From Nocardioides sp. IC4_145 (lineage in GTDB: Bacteria; Actinomycetota; Actinomycetes; Propionibacteriales; Nocardioidaceae), in the NCBI RefSeq assembly GCF_011250565.1, contig NZ_JAANMS010000036.1, positions 1 to 48,945 of the forward strand: a stretch of DNA of 48,945 nt, in the 5' to 3' direction. Positions 37,514 through 45,775 of this stretch are shown one piece after another. The position numbers were made by a program, and so were the translations under genes. A model generated the notes under the pieces. The model ran no database searches. It was given only the letters and a program-made list of their open reading frames with translations, and had not been told where the DNA came from. The stretch's first letter is position 1. Every line of letters starts with the position of its first letter.

Positions 37514-39546
37514 TGAAGGACCGCACGCGGTTCCGCCGCTACGAGGGGGGCGACCCGCTCGCCCCGCCGGTCGACCTCGCCGAGGCGCTGGACGCCATCG
37601 GCGAGGACGTCATGGCCGGCTACTCCCCGGAGCGGGCGATGCAGGAGTTCCTGCGCCGCGGCGGCCAGGACCAGCGCGGGCTCGACGACCTCGCGCGCCG
37701 GGTGGCCGAGCGGCGGCGCGAGCTGCTGCGGCGGCACAACCTCGACGGGACGCTCCAGGAGGTCAAGGAGCTGCTCGACCGGGCGGTGCTCGAGGAGCGC
37801 AAGCAGCTGGCCCGCGACGCGATGATGGACGACGCGGACCGGGCGTTCCGCGAGATGCAGCTGGACGCGGCCTGGGGCGAGGGCCGGCCCAGCCCGGCCG
37901 CGGCGGTGACCGAGCTGTCGTCGTACGACTGGCAGAGCCGGCAGGCGCGTGAGGACTTCGAGAAGATCAAGGACCTGCTCGGGCGAGAGATGCTCGACCA
38001 GCGGTTCGCCGGGATGAAGCAGGCGCTGGAGAGCGCGACGGACGAGGACCGGGCGCGCGTCAACGAGATGCTCCAGGACCTCAACCGGTTGCTCGAGGAC
38101 CACCGCCGCGGCGAGGACACCGACGAGCAGTTCGCGGAGTTCATGGACAAGCACGGGGACTTCTTCCCCGAGCGTCCCTCGAACGTCGACGAGCTGCTCG
38201 ACTCCCTCGCCCAGCGCGCGGCCGCCGCCCAGCGGATGCGCAACTCGATGACCCAGGAGCAGCGCGACGAGCTCGACGCGCTCGCCGCCCAGGCCTTCGG
38301 CAGCCCCGAGCTGATGCAGTCGCTGGACCAGCTCGACGCCAACCTCCAGTCGCTGCGCCCGGGCGAGGACTGGGGCGGCTCGGAGCGCATGGACGGCCAG
38401 GAGGGGCTCGGCCTCGGCGACGGCACCGGCGTCTTCCAGGACCTCGCCGACCTGGACCAGCTCTCCGAGCAGCTCGCGCAGTCCTACGGCGGCGCCCGGA
38501 TGGACGACCTCGACCTCGACGCGCTCTCGCGCCAGCTCGGTGACCAGGCCGCTGTGGACGCCCGGACCCTCCAGCGGCTGGAGAAGGCGCTGCGCGACTC
38601 CGGGACGCTCAAGCGGGACTCCTCGGGGCAGCTCAGGCTGACGCCGAAGGCGATGCGCCAGCTCGGCAAGGCGCTGCTGCGCGACGTCGCCCAGCGGCTC
38701 TCGGGCCGCCAGGGCCAGCGCGACATGGACAAGGCGGGCGCGGCCGGTGAACGCTCCGGAGCCACCCGCGAGTGGGCGTTCGGCGACACCGAGCCGTGGG
38801 ACGTCACCCGCACCGTGCTCAACGGCGTGCTGCGCCGCGCCGGCGACCCGACCGGCCCGCTGGTGGAGATCGGCGACGTCGAGGTGCAGGAGACCGAGGC
38901 GCGCACGCAGGCGGCTGTCGCGCTGCTCGTCGACACGTCGTTCTCGATGGCGATGGACGGCCGGTGGGTGCCGATGAAGCGCACCGCGCTCGCGCTGCAC
39001 ACGCTCATCCGCTCGCGCTTCCGCGGCGACCACCTCCAGCTGATCGGCTTCGGCCGGCACGCGGAGGTGATGGAGATCGAGCAGCTCACCGCGCTCGACG
39101 CGATGTGGGACAAGGGCACCAACCTGCACCACGCGCTGCTGCTGGCCAACCGCCACTTCCGCAAGCACCCCAACGCCCAGCCGGTGCTGCTCATCGTCAC
39201 CGACGGCGAGCCGACCTCCCACCTCGAGCCGGACGGCGAGGTGTGGTTCAGCTACCCGCCGCACCCGCTGACGGTCGCGTACGCCGTCCGCGAGCTCGAC
39301 AACGCCCGCCGGCTCGGCGCGCAGACGACGTTCTTCCGGCTCGGCGAGGACCCGGGGCTGGCGCGCTTCATCGACTCGATGGCGCGACGGGTCGACGGCC
39401 GCGTGGTCGCGCCGGAGCTGGACGACCTGGGCGCCGCCGTCGTCGGCTCCTACCTCGGCTCGCGACGCGGCTCGGGCGGCGTCGGCGGTGCCGGCGGGCG
39501 CGACCTCGGCGGGTGGTTCGGCAGCCGGGGGTTCTGGGTCGGCTGA
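37513..39546 (+). CDS. VWA-domain protein, partner of the MoxR-type ATPase
   Basis: This 677-residue protein has a long helical, Gln/Asp/Leu-rich N-terminal part (about 1-420; repeated ADLDQLSEQL, LDLDALSRQL patterns) and a C-terminal von Willebrand A domain from about 465. The MIDAS motif is VDTSFSMAMDG (DxSxS at 474-478); LLIVTDGEPTSHLE supplies the later metal ligands. The tail is glycine-rich (GSGGVGGAGGRDLGGWF). It has no signal peptide, so it works in the cytosol with the ATPase. Its stop is within a small hairpin shared with the convergent gene. Confidence 0.88.
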   Translation: MKDRTRFRRYEGGDPLAPPVDLAEALDAIGEDVMAGYSPERAMQEFLRRGGQDQRGLDDLARRVAERRRELLRRHNLDGTLQEVKELLDRAVLEERKQLARDAMMDDADRAFREMQLDAAWGEGRPSPAAAVTELSSYDWQSRQAREDFEKIKDLLGREMLDQRFAGMKQALESATDEDRARVNEMLQDLNRLLEDHRRGEDTDEQFAEFMDKHGDFFPERPSNVDELLDSLAQRAAAAQRMRNSMTQEQRDELDALAAQAFGSPELMQSLDQLDANLQSLRPGEDWGGSERMDGQEGLGLGDGTGVFQDLADLDQLSEQLAQSYGGARMDDLDLDALSRQLGDQAAVDARTLQRLEKALRDSGTLKRDSSGQLRLTPKAMRQLGKALLRDVAQRLSGRQGQRDMDKAGAAGERSGATREWAFGDTEPWDVTRTVLNGVLRRAGDPTGPLVEIGDVEVQETEARTQAAVALLVDTSFSMAMDGRWVPMKRTALALHTLIRSRFRGDHLQLIGFGRHAEVMEIEQLTALDAMWDKGTNLHHALLLANRHFRKHPNAQPVLLIVTDGEPTSHLEPDGEVWFSYPPHPLTVAYAVRELDNARRLGAQTTFFRLGEDPGLARFIDSMARRVDGRVVAPELDDLGAAVVGSYLGSRRGSGGVGGAGGRDLGGWFGSRGFWVG

Positions 39547-39566
39547 CCGGTCCCGCGGAGGTCAGC
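39542..39566. terminator. Small hairpin shared by convergent stop codons
   Basis: GCTGACC (39542-39548) pairs with GGTCAGC (39560-39566). Each arm holds the stop codon of one of the two convergent genes. The stem is only 7 bp, so a terminator role is tentative. Confidence 0.3.
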
Positions 39567-40797
39567 GGCGGTAGGCGAGCACGACCTTGTCGTAGCGGGG
39601 GCGGCACGAGTGGCCGCGCCGGTTGACCAGCGCGACGTGGCCGCCGGCGCTCGCGGCGGTGATCTCGCTGGAGCCGCAGTCGTTGTCGTAGCCGGGCGCC
39701 TCGATGATGCGCTTGGGACGCGAGACGCGTCGGCCGTCCCAGGTCCGGGCGGAGACGTGGTGGTCCATCCAGGTGTCGACCAGCGACAGGAGCACGACCC
39801 GGTCGCGGGCCACCGCGACCACCCGGTCGTACCCGGGGAGCAGTGCCGGCCCCAGTCGGAGCCACGGTCCGGGCTCCCGCGGGACGACCCCGCCGCGGAC
39901 GTCCGCGTAGCCGCCGCGGCGGCTGCGGAACGCCGCCAGCACCCGACCGTCGGGCAGGGCGGCGAGGTCCAGGTCGCGGCCCGCCCGGACGACTCCGCTG
40001 AGGCCCCGGACCCGCGACACGGTGCCGGTCGGGGCGACCTGGAGCGTCCGCAGCCGGCGCTCCCGTCGCGGTCCCTCCCACCACGCGACCACGACGGTGC
40101 CGTCGGTGCGGACGGCGAGGTCAGCAGCGACGGGGGAGCTGCCGACCGTCTGCTCGGAGGCGATCGTCCCGTCGAGGACGTGGCGCAGACCTAGGACCCC
40201 GGCGCGGTCACGGTCGAGCAACCAGAAGCCGCCGTCCGCGGCGGGCTCGACGACGGTCTCCGCCGCGAGGGGGACCCCCGGACCCAGGGCGCCGTCGGCG
40301 CCGAGCACCCGCAGCCACTTCCGGTCCTGGTCCCACATCTCCACGGCGAGGTCGCCCGTCCGCGAGACCGTCGACGCGACCACGTCGGCCTGCTCCGCGA
40401 GCAGGACCGGGTTGCCGACCGGGCCGCTCGGCCGCAGCCGCTGGGCGACGTGCACCCAGCCGTCCTCGCGCTCCACCCGGTGCACCAGGGTCGCCGTGCC
40501 GTCGCCGGCGAGGGCGACGTTGTACGAGATGACGTTCGTGGAGGGGACCTGGACCGTTCGCCCGAGGGCGCCCCCGGGGCTGCGTCGCCGGACGCAGATC
40601 GAGTAGTCGCACGACCACGCGAGCACCGTCACCCCGGCGGTGTTCACGGCGACCCTCGGGGCGTATCCGTCCCGGCCGACCACCACGGGCGGCGACCAGA
40701 CGGGACCGGGAGCCTGCGCCGCGGGGGCGGGCACCGCACTGAGCACGCTGAGCCCCAACCCGCCGACGACCGCTCCGAGCAGCGCGCGGGCCCTCAT
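39562..40797 (-). CDS. Secreted beta-propeller-like protein, paralogue B
   Basis: This 411-residue exported protein has a signal peptide (LLGAVVGGLGLSVLSAVPAPAAQA). The rest has repeated strand-rich units such as PRVAVNTAGVTVLAWSCDYSICVRRRSPGGALG and VVVAWWEGPRRERRLRTLQV, resembling beta-propeller blades. A cysteine pair sits in the first blade (CDYSIC) and another near the end (NDCGSSE, HSCRPRYD). It is a paralogue of the next gene, sharing the N-terminal blade and the ending SAGGHVALVNRRGHS. No enzymatic motif is seen; a binding or adhesion role is possible. ATGA overlap links it to its paralogue. Confidence 0.72.
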   Translation of the reverse strand: MRARALLGAVVGGLGLSVLSAVPAPAAQAPGPVWSPPVVVGRDGYAPRVAVNTAGVTVLAWSCDYSICVRRRSPGGALGRTVQVPSTNVISYNVALAGDGTATLVHRVEREDGWVHVAQRLRPSGPVGNPVLLAEQADVVASTVSRTGDLAVEMWDQDRKWLRVLGADGALGPGVPLAAETVVEPAADGGFWLLDRDRAGVLGLRHVLDGTIASEQTVGSSPVAADLAVRTDGTVVVAWWEGPRRERRLRTLQVAPTGTVSRVRGLSGVVRAGRDLDLAALPDGRVLAAFRSRRGGYADVRGGVVPREPGPWLRLGPALLPGYDRVVAVARDRVVLLSLVDTWMDHHVSARTWDGRRVSRPKRIIEAPGYDNDCGSSEITAASAGGHVALVNRRGHSCRPRYDKVVLAYRR

Positions 40798-42035
40798 CGC
40801 CGCACCGTGACCCACATGGTGGCGAAGGCGTCGCGGCCACGGTGGGAGTGGACCATCTCGCGGTGGTTGACGAGCACGACCGGTCCGCCCGCAGAGGCGG
40901 CGGAGAGCTCGGTGAGGCCGAGCTCCTTGCGGTAGCGCGGGTCGACGAGGACGAACCCGCGCTGCGACGCCTCGCCCCGCCCGTTCCACGTCCGCACCGC
41001 GACGCGGTGGGGACGGTCCGAGGACTGCAGGAGGACGAGCCGGTTGCGGGCGGTGTGGATGCCCACGTGCTTGCTGCTGATCCGACGGAAGGTGAAGGGG
41101 GCGTCCGCAGCGACCGGCAGGAGGCCGGCCCGCAGGCCCTGGTTGCGGGCCCAGGTCACGACGACCCGGCCGTCGCCGAGCATGTGCAGCCGCAGGTCGC
41201 GGAGCTGCGCCTGGTCGGCCGCAAGCACCGTCGGCTCGTCGAGACCGGCCCCCGGCGTCCAGCGGCGGACGATGAGGTCGTCGCCGGACGGCGTGCGCTG
41301 CCACCAGAGGAAGGCGAGCGTGCCGTCGGCGAGGAACACCGCATCGGCGTACCCGGTCCGCCGCTCGGTCGGCGTCACGGGGTCGCCGACCACGCCGTCG
41401 ACGACCGGTCGCAGCCAGAGGCGCTCGTCGGTCCGGCCCAGGATCACGAACGACCCGTCCGGCGACGCGACGACCCGCTCGGGCGGGTCCGGCAGCGTGC
41501 CGGCCGGGCCGAGGCTGCCGTCGGGGCGCATCACGCGGACCCGGTGCTCGTCGCCGGCCGTCCACGCGACCAGGACGTCCCCGGTCGGGCCGGCCTCGGC
41601 GACCACCCGGCCGGCCTCGTCCGCGTCGATGACGACCTCGTCGCGGAGGTCGCCGGCGGCGGTCATCCGGTACGCCGTGAACGGGCCGCCGGCGGCGTAC
41701 CCCGACGCCAGCACGGTGATGTTCCCGAGGTCGTCGACCACGGGCTGACGAGCCCAGTGGTAGCGGCTGTCGTCGTCGGTGCGCAGCAGCGGGCCGAGCC
41801 GGCCGTCGGGCGTCCGCACCCGCAGGCAGAGCCCGTCGCAGTCCCAGCTGATGACCGCGAGCCCGTGCCGGTTCACCGCGACCCGCGGTTCCACGAACCC
41901 GAACCCGGTCCGCATGTCGTCCACGACCACCTGCGGCCGGGTCCAGCCGGGTGCCGCGTCGGCCGGCGCGGCGAGCGCGACCGCGGCCGTCGCGGCGGCG
42001 AGGAGGCCGGCGAGACCGGCGCGCAGACGCTTCAC
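40794..42035 (-). CDS. Secreted beta-propeller-like protein, paralogue A
   Basis: This 413-residue exported protein has a signal peptide (LAGLLAAATAAVALAAPADAA) and strand-rich repeats: PRVAVNRHGLAVISWDCDGLCLRVRTPDGRLG, ILGRTDERLWLRPVVDG, FLWWQRTPSGDDLIVRRWTPG. The ending is SAASAGGPVVLVNHREMVHSHRG, matching the downstream paralogue. GTG 42035 overlaps the stop of the DUF2695-like gene (GTGA), and TAGGGT lies 6 bases before it, so it may also be expressed separately. Confidence 0.72.
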   Translation of the reverse strand: MKRLRAGLAGLLAAATAAVALAAPADAAPGWTRPQVVVDDMRTGFGFVEPRVAVNRHGLAVISWDCDGLCLRVRTPDGRLGPLLRTDDDSRYHWARQPVVDDLGNITVLASGYAAGGPFTAYRMTAAGDLRDEVVIDADEAGRVVAEAGPTGDVLVAWTAGDEHRVRVMRPDGSLGPAGTLPDPPERVVASPDGSFVILGRTDERLWLRPVVDGVVGDPVTPTERRTGYADAVFLADGTLAFLWWQRTPSGDDLIVRRWTPGAGLDEPTVLAADQAQLRDLRLHMLGDGRVVVTWARNQGLRAGLLPVAADAPFTFRRISSKHVGIHTARNRLVLLQSSDRPHRVAVRTWNGRGEASQRGFVLVDPRYRKELGLTELSAASAGGPVVLVNHREMVHSHRGRDAFATMWVTVRR

Positions 42036-42337
42036 CGCGTGACCCTAACCCGGTCCCAGTTCGCGCACGGGCGGGTCGAGGTGGCGCCCACCCCGGCGCA
42101 GCGCGGCGCCTCGGGCGGCGGCTCTAGCTCGTCGGTGCGCACGTCGCGCACGAGCAGGTGCCGCGCGAGCGTCCAGCGCGCGAGCGTGGCGCAGTCGCAC
42201 GCTCCGACGCGCTTCTCCAGGCCGGTCGCGGTGGGCGACCGCAGCTCGCGGAACAGCTCGACCCACCGCAGCGTGTCGTCGCAGCCCTCGTCGGCGACCT
42301 GGCGGGTGGTGAAGCAGAGGAGGCACTCGGCACGCAC
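42032..42337 (-). CDS. DUF2695-like small cysteine-containing protein
   Basis: This protein of about 101 residues resembles DUF2695: ECLLCFTTRQVADEGCDDTLRWVELFRELRSP followed by CDCATLARWTLAR. The cysteines (CLLC, GC, CDC) could bind a metal. Function is unknown. The open frame extends up to ATG 42409, inside a palindrome, but GTG 42337 fits better: CAGGAT lies 6 bases upstream and the extra residues are low complexity. It leads a three-gene operon with the two secreted paralogues. Confidence 0.65.
   Translation of the reverse strand: MRAECLLCFTTRQVADEGCDDTLRWVELFRELRSPTATGLEKRVGACDCATLARWTLARHLLVRDVRTDELEPPPEAPRCAGVGATSTRPCANWDRVRVTR
42042..42047 (-). promoter_or_regulatory. Candidate internal leaderless -10 (TAGGGT) for paralogue A
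   Basis: On the minus strand TAGGGT ends 6 bases before GTG 42035, inside the end of the DUF2695-like gene. Confidence 0.35.
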
Positions 42338-42343
42338 GTCGCG

Positions 42344-42349
42344 ATCCTG
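42344..42349 (-). promoter_or_regulatory. Candidate leaderless -10 (CAGGAT) for the DUF2695-like gene
   Basis: On the minus strand CAGGAT ends 6 bases before GTG 42337. Its AGGA could alternatively serve as a weak ribosome binding site. Confidence 0.35.
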
Positions 42350-42400
42350 GCTCCGACCACCGACGGTGCGGGCACCCCGAGCGGGACATACCGGGGGAGT

Positions 42401-42440
42401 CCTGCACATATCGGGGTAGATCTACCCCGATATGTGCAGG
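42401..42440. repeat. Perfect 40-bp palindrome
   Basis: CCTGCACATATCGGGGTAGA (42401-42420) is followed at once by its exact reverse complement (42421-42440). An imperfect third copy of the arm (ACATACCGGGGGAG) lies at 42386-42399. It is 64-103 bases upstream of the predicted DUF2695 start, so it could be an operator or a cruciform. Confidence 0.9.
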
Positions 42441-42468
42441 GGTCACCGGTTAACCGGTGACCCCTGCA
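42435..42468 (-). terminator. Perfect 34-bp palindrome, likely terminator of the BtuF-like gene
   Basis: TGCAGGGGTCACCGGTT (42435-42451) is followed by its exact reverse complement (42452-42468), ending 9 bases after the BtuF-like stop. It shares TGCAGG (42435-42440) with the neighbouring 40-bp palindrome, so the two hairpins are mutually exclusive in RNA. Confidence 0.7.
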
Positions 42469-42477
42469 GCCCGCCGC

Positions 42478-43323
42478 CTACCCGTGGAGGTACGCCGCCA
42501 GCTCCTCGATCCCGTCGACGAGCCGGGTGCCGGGGCGGGCCCAGGAGGCGTTGGCGTCGACGGCCAGCACGCGCGCCCCGGGCGGCACCAACCCCTGCGC
42601 GAGGAGCGCATCGGCCTGCGCCTGCGCGCCGTCGCGGTCGAAGCCGCAGGGCGCGACGACGTACACCTCGGCCGCGGCGGCGTGCACGGTCTCCCAGGTG
42701 ACCCGCGTCGAGGGGGCGCCGGCCGTGCCCAGGACGCACTCGCCGCCCGCGATGTCGACCATCTCGGGGATCCAGTGCCCGGGTGCGTAGGGCGGGTCGG
42801 TCCACTCGAGCACGGCGACCCGCGGCCGGGGCCGGCCGGCGACGCGGGAGCGCACGGCCTCGAGCCGGTCGCGGGTCGACGCGACCAGCGCCTCCGCGGC
42901 GGCGGTCCGGCCGGTCGCGGCGCCGAGCCGCAGCACGGCGTCGTCGACCTCGGCCAGCGTGTGGGGATCGAGGGTCAGCACGTCGGCCGTGCAGCCGAGG
43001 TGGGCCAGAGCGTCGTCGACCACCGAGACGTCGACGGCGCAGACCGCGCAGAGGTCCTGGGTGACGACGAGGTCGGCGTCGAGACCGGCCAGCGCGCCGG
43101 CGTCGAGGCGGTAGAGGTCCTCGCCGGCGGCGACCGCGGCGGCGACGTACGCGTCGATCTCGGGCGGGGTGAGCCCCTCGGGCATCGCGGAGGTCGACAC
43201 GATCGGGCGGCTGCGGGCCTCGACGGGGTGGTCGCACTCGAAGGTCACGCCGACGACGTCGTCACCGGCGCCGATCGCGAAGAGCACCTCGGTGTGGGCC
43301 GGCAGGAGGGAGACGATGCGCAC
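42478..43323 (-). CDS. BtuF-like substrate-binding protein without signal peptide
   Basis: This 281-residue protein of the class III periplasmic-binding fold begins RIVSLLPAHTEVLFAIGAGDDVVGVTFECDHP, as in cobalamin-binding BtuF-like proteins. VVTQDLCAVCAVD and VLEWTDPPYAPGHWIPEMVDIAGG are typical of that group. There is no signal peptide or lipobox and no transporter genes nearby, so it probably acts in the cytosol. GTG 43323 is 7 bases after TAGTCT, supporting leaderless expression. Confidence 0.85.
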   Translation of the reverse strand: MRIVSLLPAHTEVLFAIGAGDDVVGVTFECDHPVEARSRPIVSTSAMPEGLTPPEIDAYVAAAVAAGEDLYRLDAGALAGLDADLVVTQDLCAVCAVDVSVVDDALAHLGCTADVLTLDPHTLAEVDDAVLRLGAATGRTAAAEALVASTRDRLEAVRSRVAGRPRPRVAVLEWTDPPYAPGHWIPEMVDIAGGECVLGTAGAPSTRVTWETVHAAAAEVYVVAPCGFDRDGAQAQADALLAQGLVPPGARVLAVDANASWARPGTRLVDGIEELAAYLHG

Positions 43324-43330
43324 CTGCGCC

Positions 43331-43336
43331 AGACTA
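43331..43336 (-). promoter_or_regulatory. Candidate leaderless -10 (TAGTCT) for the BtuF-like gene
   Basis: On the minus strand TAGTCT ends 7 bases before GTG 43323. Confidence 0.5.
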
Positions 43337-43349
43337 GGACCGAGGCCGA

Positions 43350-43374
43350 CGTCACACCCGATTGTGGGGTGACG
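43350..43374. promoter_or_regulatory. Imperfect dyad between divergent promoters
   Basis: CGTCAC (43350-43355) and GTGACG (43369-43374), with CCC/GGG inside, form a dyad with one bulged base. It lies between the BtuF-like -10 and a TAACTT candidate -10 (43387-43392) for the DUF3068 gene. It could be an operator; no family is assigned. Confidence 0.3.
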
Positions 43375-43431
43375 GCTACCACAGGGTAACTTTCCGCCTC
43401 GAGGGTTCGAGGGAGAGGTACGGAGACAAAC

Positions 43432-44334
43432 GTGCGTGTGATCGTGGGACGAGTTCTGCTGGGGCTGGGTGCCTTCCTGCTGGTGGCCGGGATCCTGGGC
43501 GTCGCCTGGGCGCCGGGCTCGGTGAAGAAGACGCCGGTCGAGGTGGACCAGAAGACCGACCTGACCGGCACCGCGCTGCGTCTGGACACCTCGACCGGGG
43601 AGACCCGCGAGCTCGAGGTGAAGTACACGAGCATCACGAAGTCCGACACCGAGGCCTCGGACGACGACACCGTCTACTTCAAGCAGGCGACCTGCCTGGT
43701 CGAGGTCGACGGGGAGACCCCCGACTGCGTCGACGAGAACGACGACCGGCTGATCTCGGCCGGTGAGGCGACCTTCGCGACCGACCGCGAGACCGCGATG
43801 GCCGTCGACGGCTCGAAGCTGCCCGACGACGTCGAGCCCTACGAGGGCCTGGTCAACAAGTGGCCCTTCGACGCGGAGAAGAAGGACTACGAGGTCTACG
43901 ACAACGTCATCGGCGAGCCGGTGACCGCGCGCTACGAGACCACCGACGAGATCGACGGCCTCGAGGTCCACGTCTACGTGACCGAGACCGTCGACGCGCC
44001 GATCGACCTCGGCAGCGACATCGACGGTCTCTACAGCGACCGCAAGGAGTACTCGGTCGACCCGCGGACCGGCGCGATCATCAAGCAGGTCGTCGACCAG
44101 CAGCGCTCGCTCGCCGACGGCACCCAGGTGCTCGACCTCCAGGTGGAGTACACCGACGAGGAGGTCGCCGACAACGTGGCCGACGCCGAGGACAACATCG
44201 CCAGCCTCGACCTGCTGACCAAGACGGTCCCGCTGGTCGGCTTCATCGGTGGCGCCCTGTGCATCCTCGCCGGCATCGCGCTGATCCTCACCGGTCGCCG
44301 CACGCGGACCACGAAGGCCGCCCACAGCAGCTGA
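43432..44334 (+). CDS. DUF3068 (PorA-family-like) membrane protein
   Basis: This 300-residue protein has a membrane segment at each end (RVLLGLGAFLLVAGILGVAWAPG near 7-29; LVGFIGGALCILAGIALILTG near 266-286) and a large acidic extracytoplasmic domain between them (VEPYEGLVNKWPFDAEKKDYEVYD; EYSVDPRTGAIIKQVVDQQ), the DUF3068 pattern of Actinobacteria. The role is unknown, probably at the envelope. GTG 43432 has GGAG (43422-43425) upstream. Confidence 0.88.
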   Translation: MRVIVGRVLLGLGAFLLVAGILGVAWAPGSVKKTPVEVDQKTDLTGTALRLDTSTGETRELEVKYTSITKSDTEASDDDTVYFKQATCLVEVDGETPDCVDENDDRLISAGEATFATDRETAMAVDGSKLPDDVEPYEGLVNKWPFDAEKKDYEVYDNVIGEPVTARYETTDEIDGLEVHVYVTETVDAPIDLGSDIDGLYSDRKEYSVDPRTGAIIKQVVDQQRSLADGTQVLDLQVEYTDEEVADNVADAEDNIASLDLLTKTVPLVGFIGGALCILAGIALILTGRRTRTTKAAHSS

Positions 44335-44346
44335 CCGGTCGACGGC

Positions 44347-44352
44347 TAGCGT
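44347..44352 (+). promoter_or_regulatory. Candidate leaderless -10 (TAGCGT) for the TauE/SafE gene
   Basis: TAGCGT ends 7 bases before GTG 44360. Confidence 0.5.
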
Positions 44353-44359
44353 CCTCCCG

Positions 44360-45142
44360 GTGGAGGACCCGACGCTGACCGTGCTGGCCCTCCTGGGGCT
44401 GGCCGCGCTGACCGCCGGGTTCGTCGACGCCGTCGTGGGCGGCGGCGGGCTCATCCAGCTCCCTGCGCTGCTGGTGGGCCTGCCGGCCGCCTCGCCGGTC
44501 GAGGTCCTGGCGACCAACAAGCTGGCCTCGATCTGCGGCACGACGGTCAGCTCGGCGACGTACTACCGCCGCGTCCGCCCCGACCCGCGCACCTTCCTGC
44601 CCCTCATGGGGCTGGCGCTGCTCGGCTCGTTCGGCGGTGCGTTCGTCGCCTCGCAGGTGCCGCGCGAGGCCTTCGAGCCGATCGTGCTGGTGGCGCTGGT
44701 CGCCGTGGGGGCGTACGTCCTGCTCAAGCCGTCGCTCGGCGACGCCACCGCCCTGCGCTTCACCGGCCGCCGCCACCTCGGGCTCGCCATGCTGGTCGGC
44801 GTCGCGATCGGCTTCTACGACGGCGCGCTCGGCCCCGGCACCGGCAGCTTCTTCGTCTTCGCGCTGGTCGGGCTGCTCGGCTACGGCTTCCTCGAGGCCT
44901 CCGCGAAGGCGCGGATGGCCAACTGGGCCACCAACCTCGGCGCGCTGCTGCTGTTCGTCCCGCAGGGCGCGGTGCTGTGGAAGACCGGCCTCGTCATGGG
45001 CCTGTGCAACCTGCTCGGGGGGTACGTCGGCGCCCGCACCGCCGTCGCGCGCGGCTCGGGTTTCGTGCGGGTCTTCTTCGTGCTGGTCGTCGCGGCGTTC
45101 GTCGTGCGGATCGGCGGCGAGGTCCTCGGCCTGTGGTCCTGA
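44360..45142 (+). CDS. TauE/SafE-family membrane transporter
   Basis: This 260-residue protein has about eight membrane segments in two halves, each opening with a glycine-rich loop: AGFVDAVVGGGGLIQLPALL and GFYDGALGPGTGSFFVFALVG, the TauE/SafE signature. NKLASICGTTVSSATYYRR follows the first. The family exports sulfite, sulfonates or other organic anions. There is no specific link to the sulfation locus 28 kb away. It overlaps the next gene by 10 bases. Confidence 0.9.
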   Translation: MEDPTLTVLALLGLAALTAGFVDAVVGGGGLIQLPALLVGLPAASPVEVLATNKLASICGTTVSSATYYRRVRPDPRTFLPLMGLALLGSFGGAFVASQVPREAFEPIVLVALVAVGAYVLLKPSLGDATALRFTGRRHLGLAMLVGVAIGFYDGALGPGTGSFFVFALVGLLGYGFLEASAKARMANWATNLGALLLFVPQGAVLWKTGLVMGLCNLLGGYVGARTAVARGSGFVRVFFVLVVAAFVVRIGGEVLGLWS

Positions 45143-45765
45143 GCTACCTCGCGCTCGCTCGCGACGCCGAGGCCGAGATCGAGGTCAAGCGCTCGCGGTT
45201 CCTGTGCACGCTGCGCCGGGTCGAGGACGAGGCGGCCGCCCGCCCCGTCGTCGAGCGGCTGCGCAAGGAGCACTGGGACGCCCGCCACCACTGCAGCGCG
45301 TTCGTGCTGGGACCGCCGCCCTCGCCGGTCGAGCGCTCGAGCGACGACGGCGAGCCCGCCGGCACGGCCGGCGCGCCGATGCTCGAGGTGCTGCGCGGCC
45401 ACGGGCTCTCCGACGTGGTTGCGGTGGTGACCCGCTGGTTCGGCGGGACGCTGCTCGGTGCCGGGGGCCTGGTCCGCGCGTACGGCGACGCGGTGCGCGC
45501 CGCCCTCGAGGAGGCCGGCACCGTGCGGCGCGAGCTGCGTCGGGAGCTGGTGGTCGAGGTCGGCCACGCCGAGGCCGGCCGGGTCGAGACCGAGCTGCGC
45601 TCGCGCGGCGTGGCGGTGCTCGACGCGACGTACGGCTCCGTGGTCGGGCTGCGCGTCGGCGTGGCGCCCGCGGAGGAGGACCGCCTCCACGCGGCGCTCG
45701 CCGAGCTGACCCACGGGGCCGCCTCGGCCCGGAACGTGGGTGAACGCTGGGTCGACGGTCCGTAG
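45133..45765 (+). CDS. YigZ/IMPACT-family protein
   Basis: This 210-residue protein has the UPF0029 N-terminal domain (EIEVKRSRFLCTLRRV; HHCSAFVLG; DDGEPAGTAGAPMLEVL; VVTRWFGGTLLGAGGLVRAYGDAV) and a C-terminal DUF1949 domain. The family binds nucleic acids or ribosome-associated factors; its bacterial role is unclear. GTG 45133 starts inside the TauE gene, so translation may be coupled. Confidence 0.9.
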   Translation: MVLSYLALARDAEAEIEVKRSRFLCTLRRVEDEAAARPVVERLRKEHWDARHHCSAFVLGPPPSPVERSSDDGEPAGTAGAPMLEVLRGHGLSDVVAVVTRWFGGTLLGAGGLVRAYGDAVRAALEEAGTVRRELRRELVVEVGHAEAGRVETELRSRGVAVLDATYGSVVGLRVGVAPAEEDRLHAALAELTHGAASARNVGERWVDGP

Positions 45766-45768
45766 GCT
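45763..45768 (+). promoter_or_regulatory. Candidate leaderless -10 (TAGGCT) for the VOC gene
   Basis: TAGGCT overlaps the YigZ stop codon and ends 7 bases before GTG 45776. Confidence 0.5.
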
Positions 45769-45775
45769 TGCTGGG

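Noticed and set aside
36125..39546. Magnesium chelatase for chlorophyll synthesis
   Set aside because: The ATPase and VWA protein are of the MoxR type, with no chlorophyll or cobaltochelatase genes nearby.
42338..42409. Upstream ATG start (42409) for the DUF2695-like gene, inside the 40-bp palindrome
   Set aside because: No ribosome binding site or -10 fits it, and the extra residues do not resemble the family; GTG 42337 has CAGGAT 6 bases upstream.
44360..45142. TauE/SafE transporter as part of the sulfation system
   Set aside because: It is 28 kb away in an unrelated operon, and the family exports many organic anions besides sulfite.
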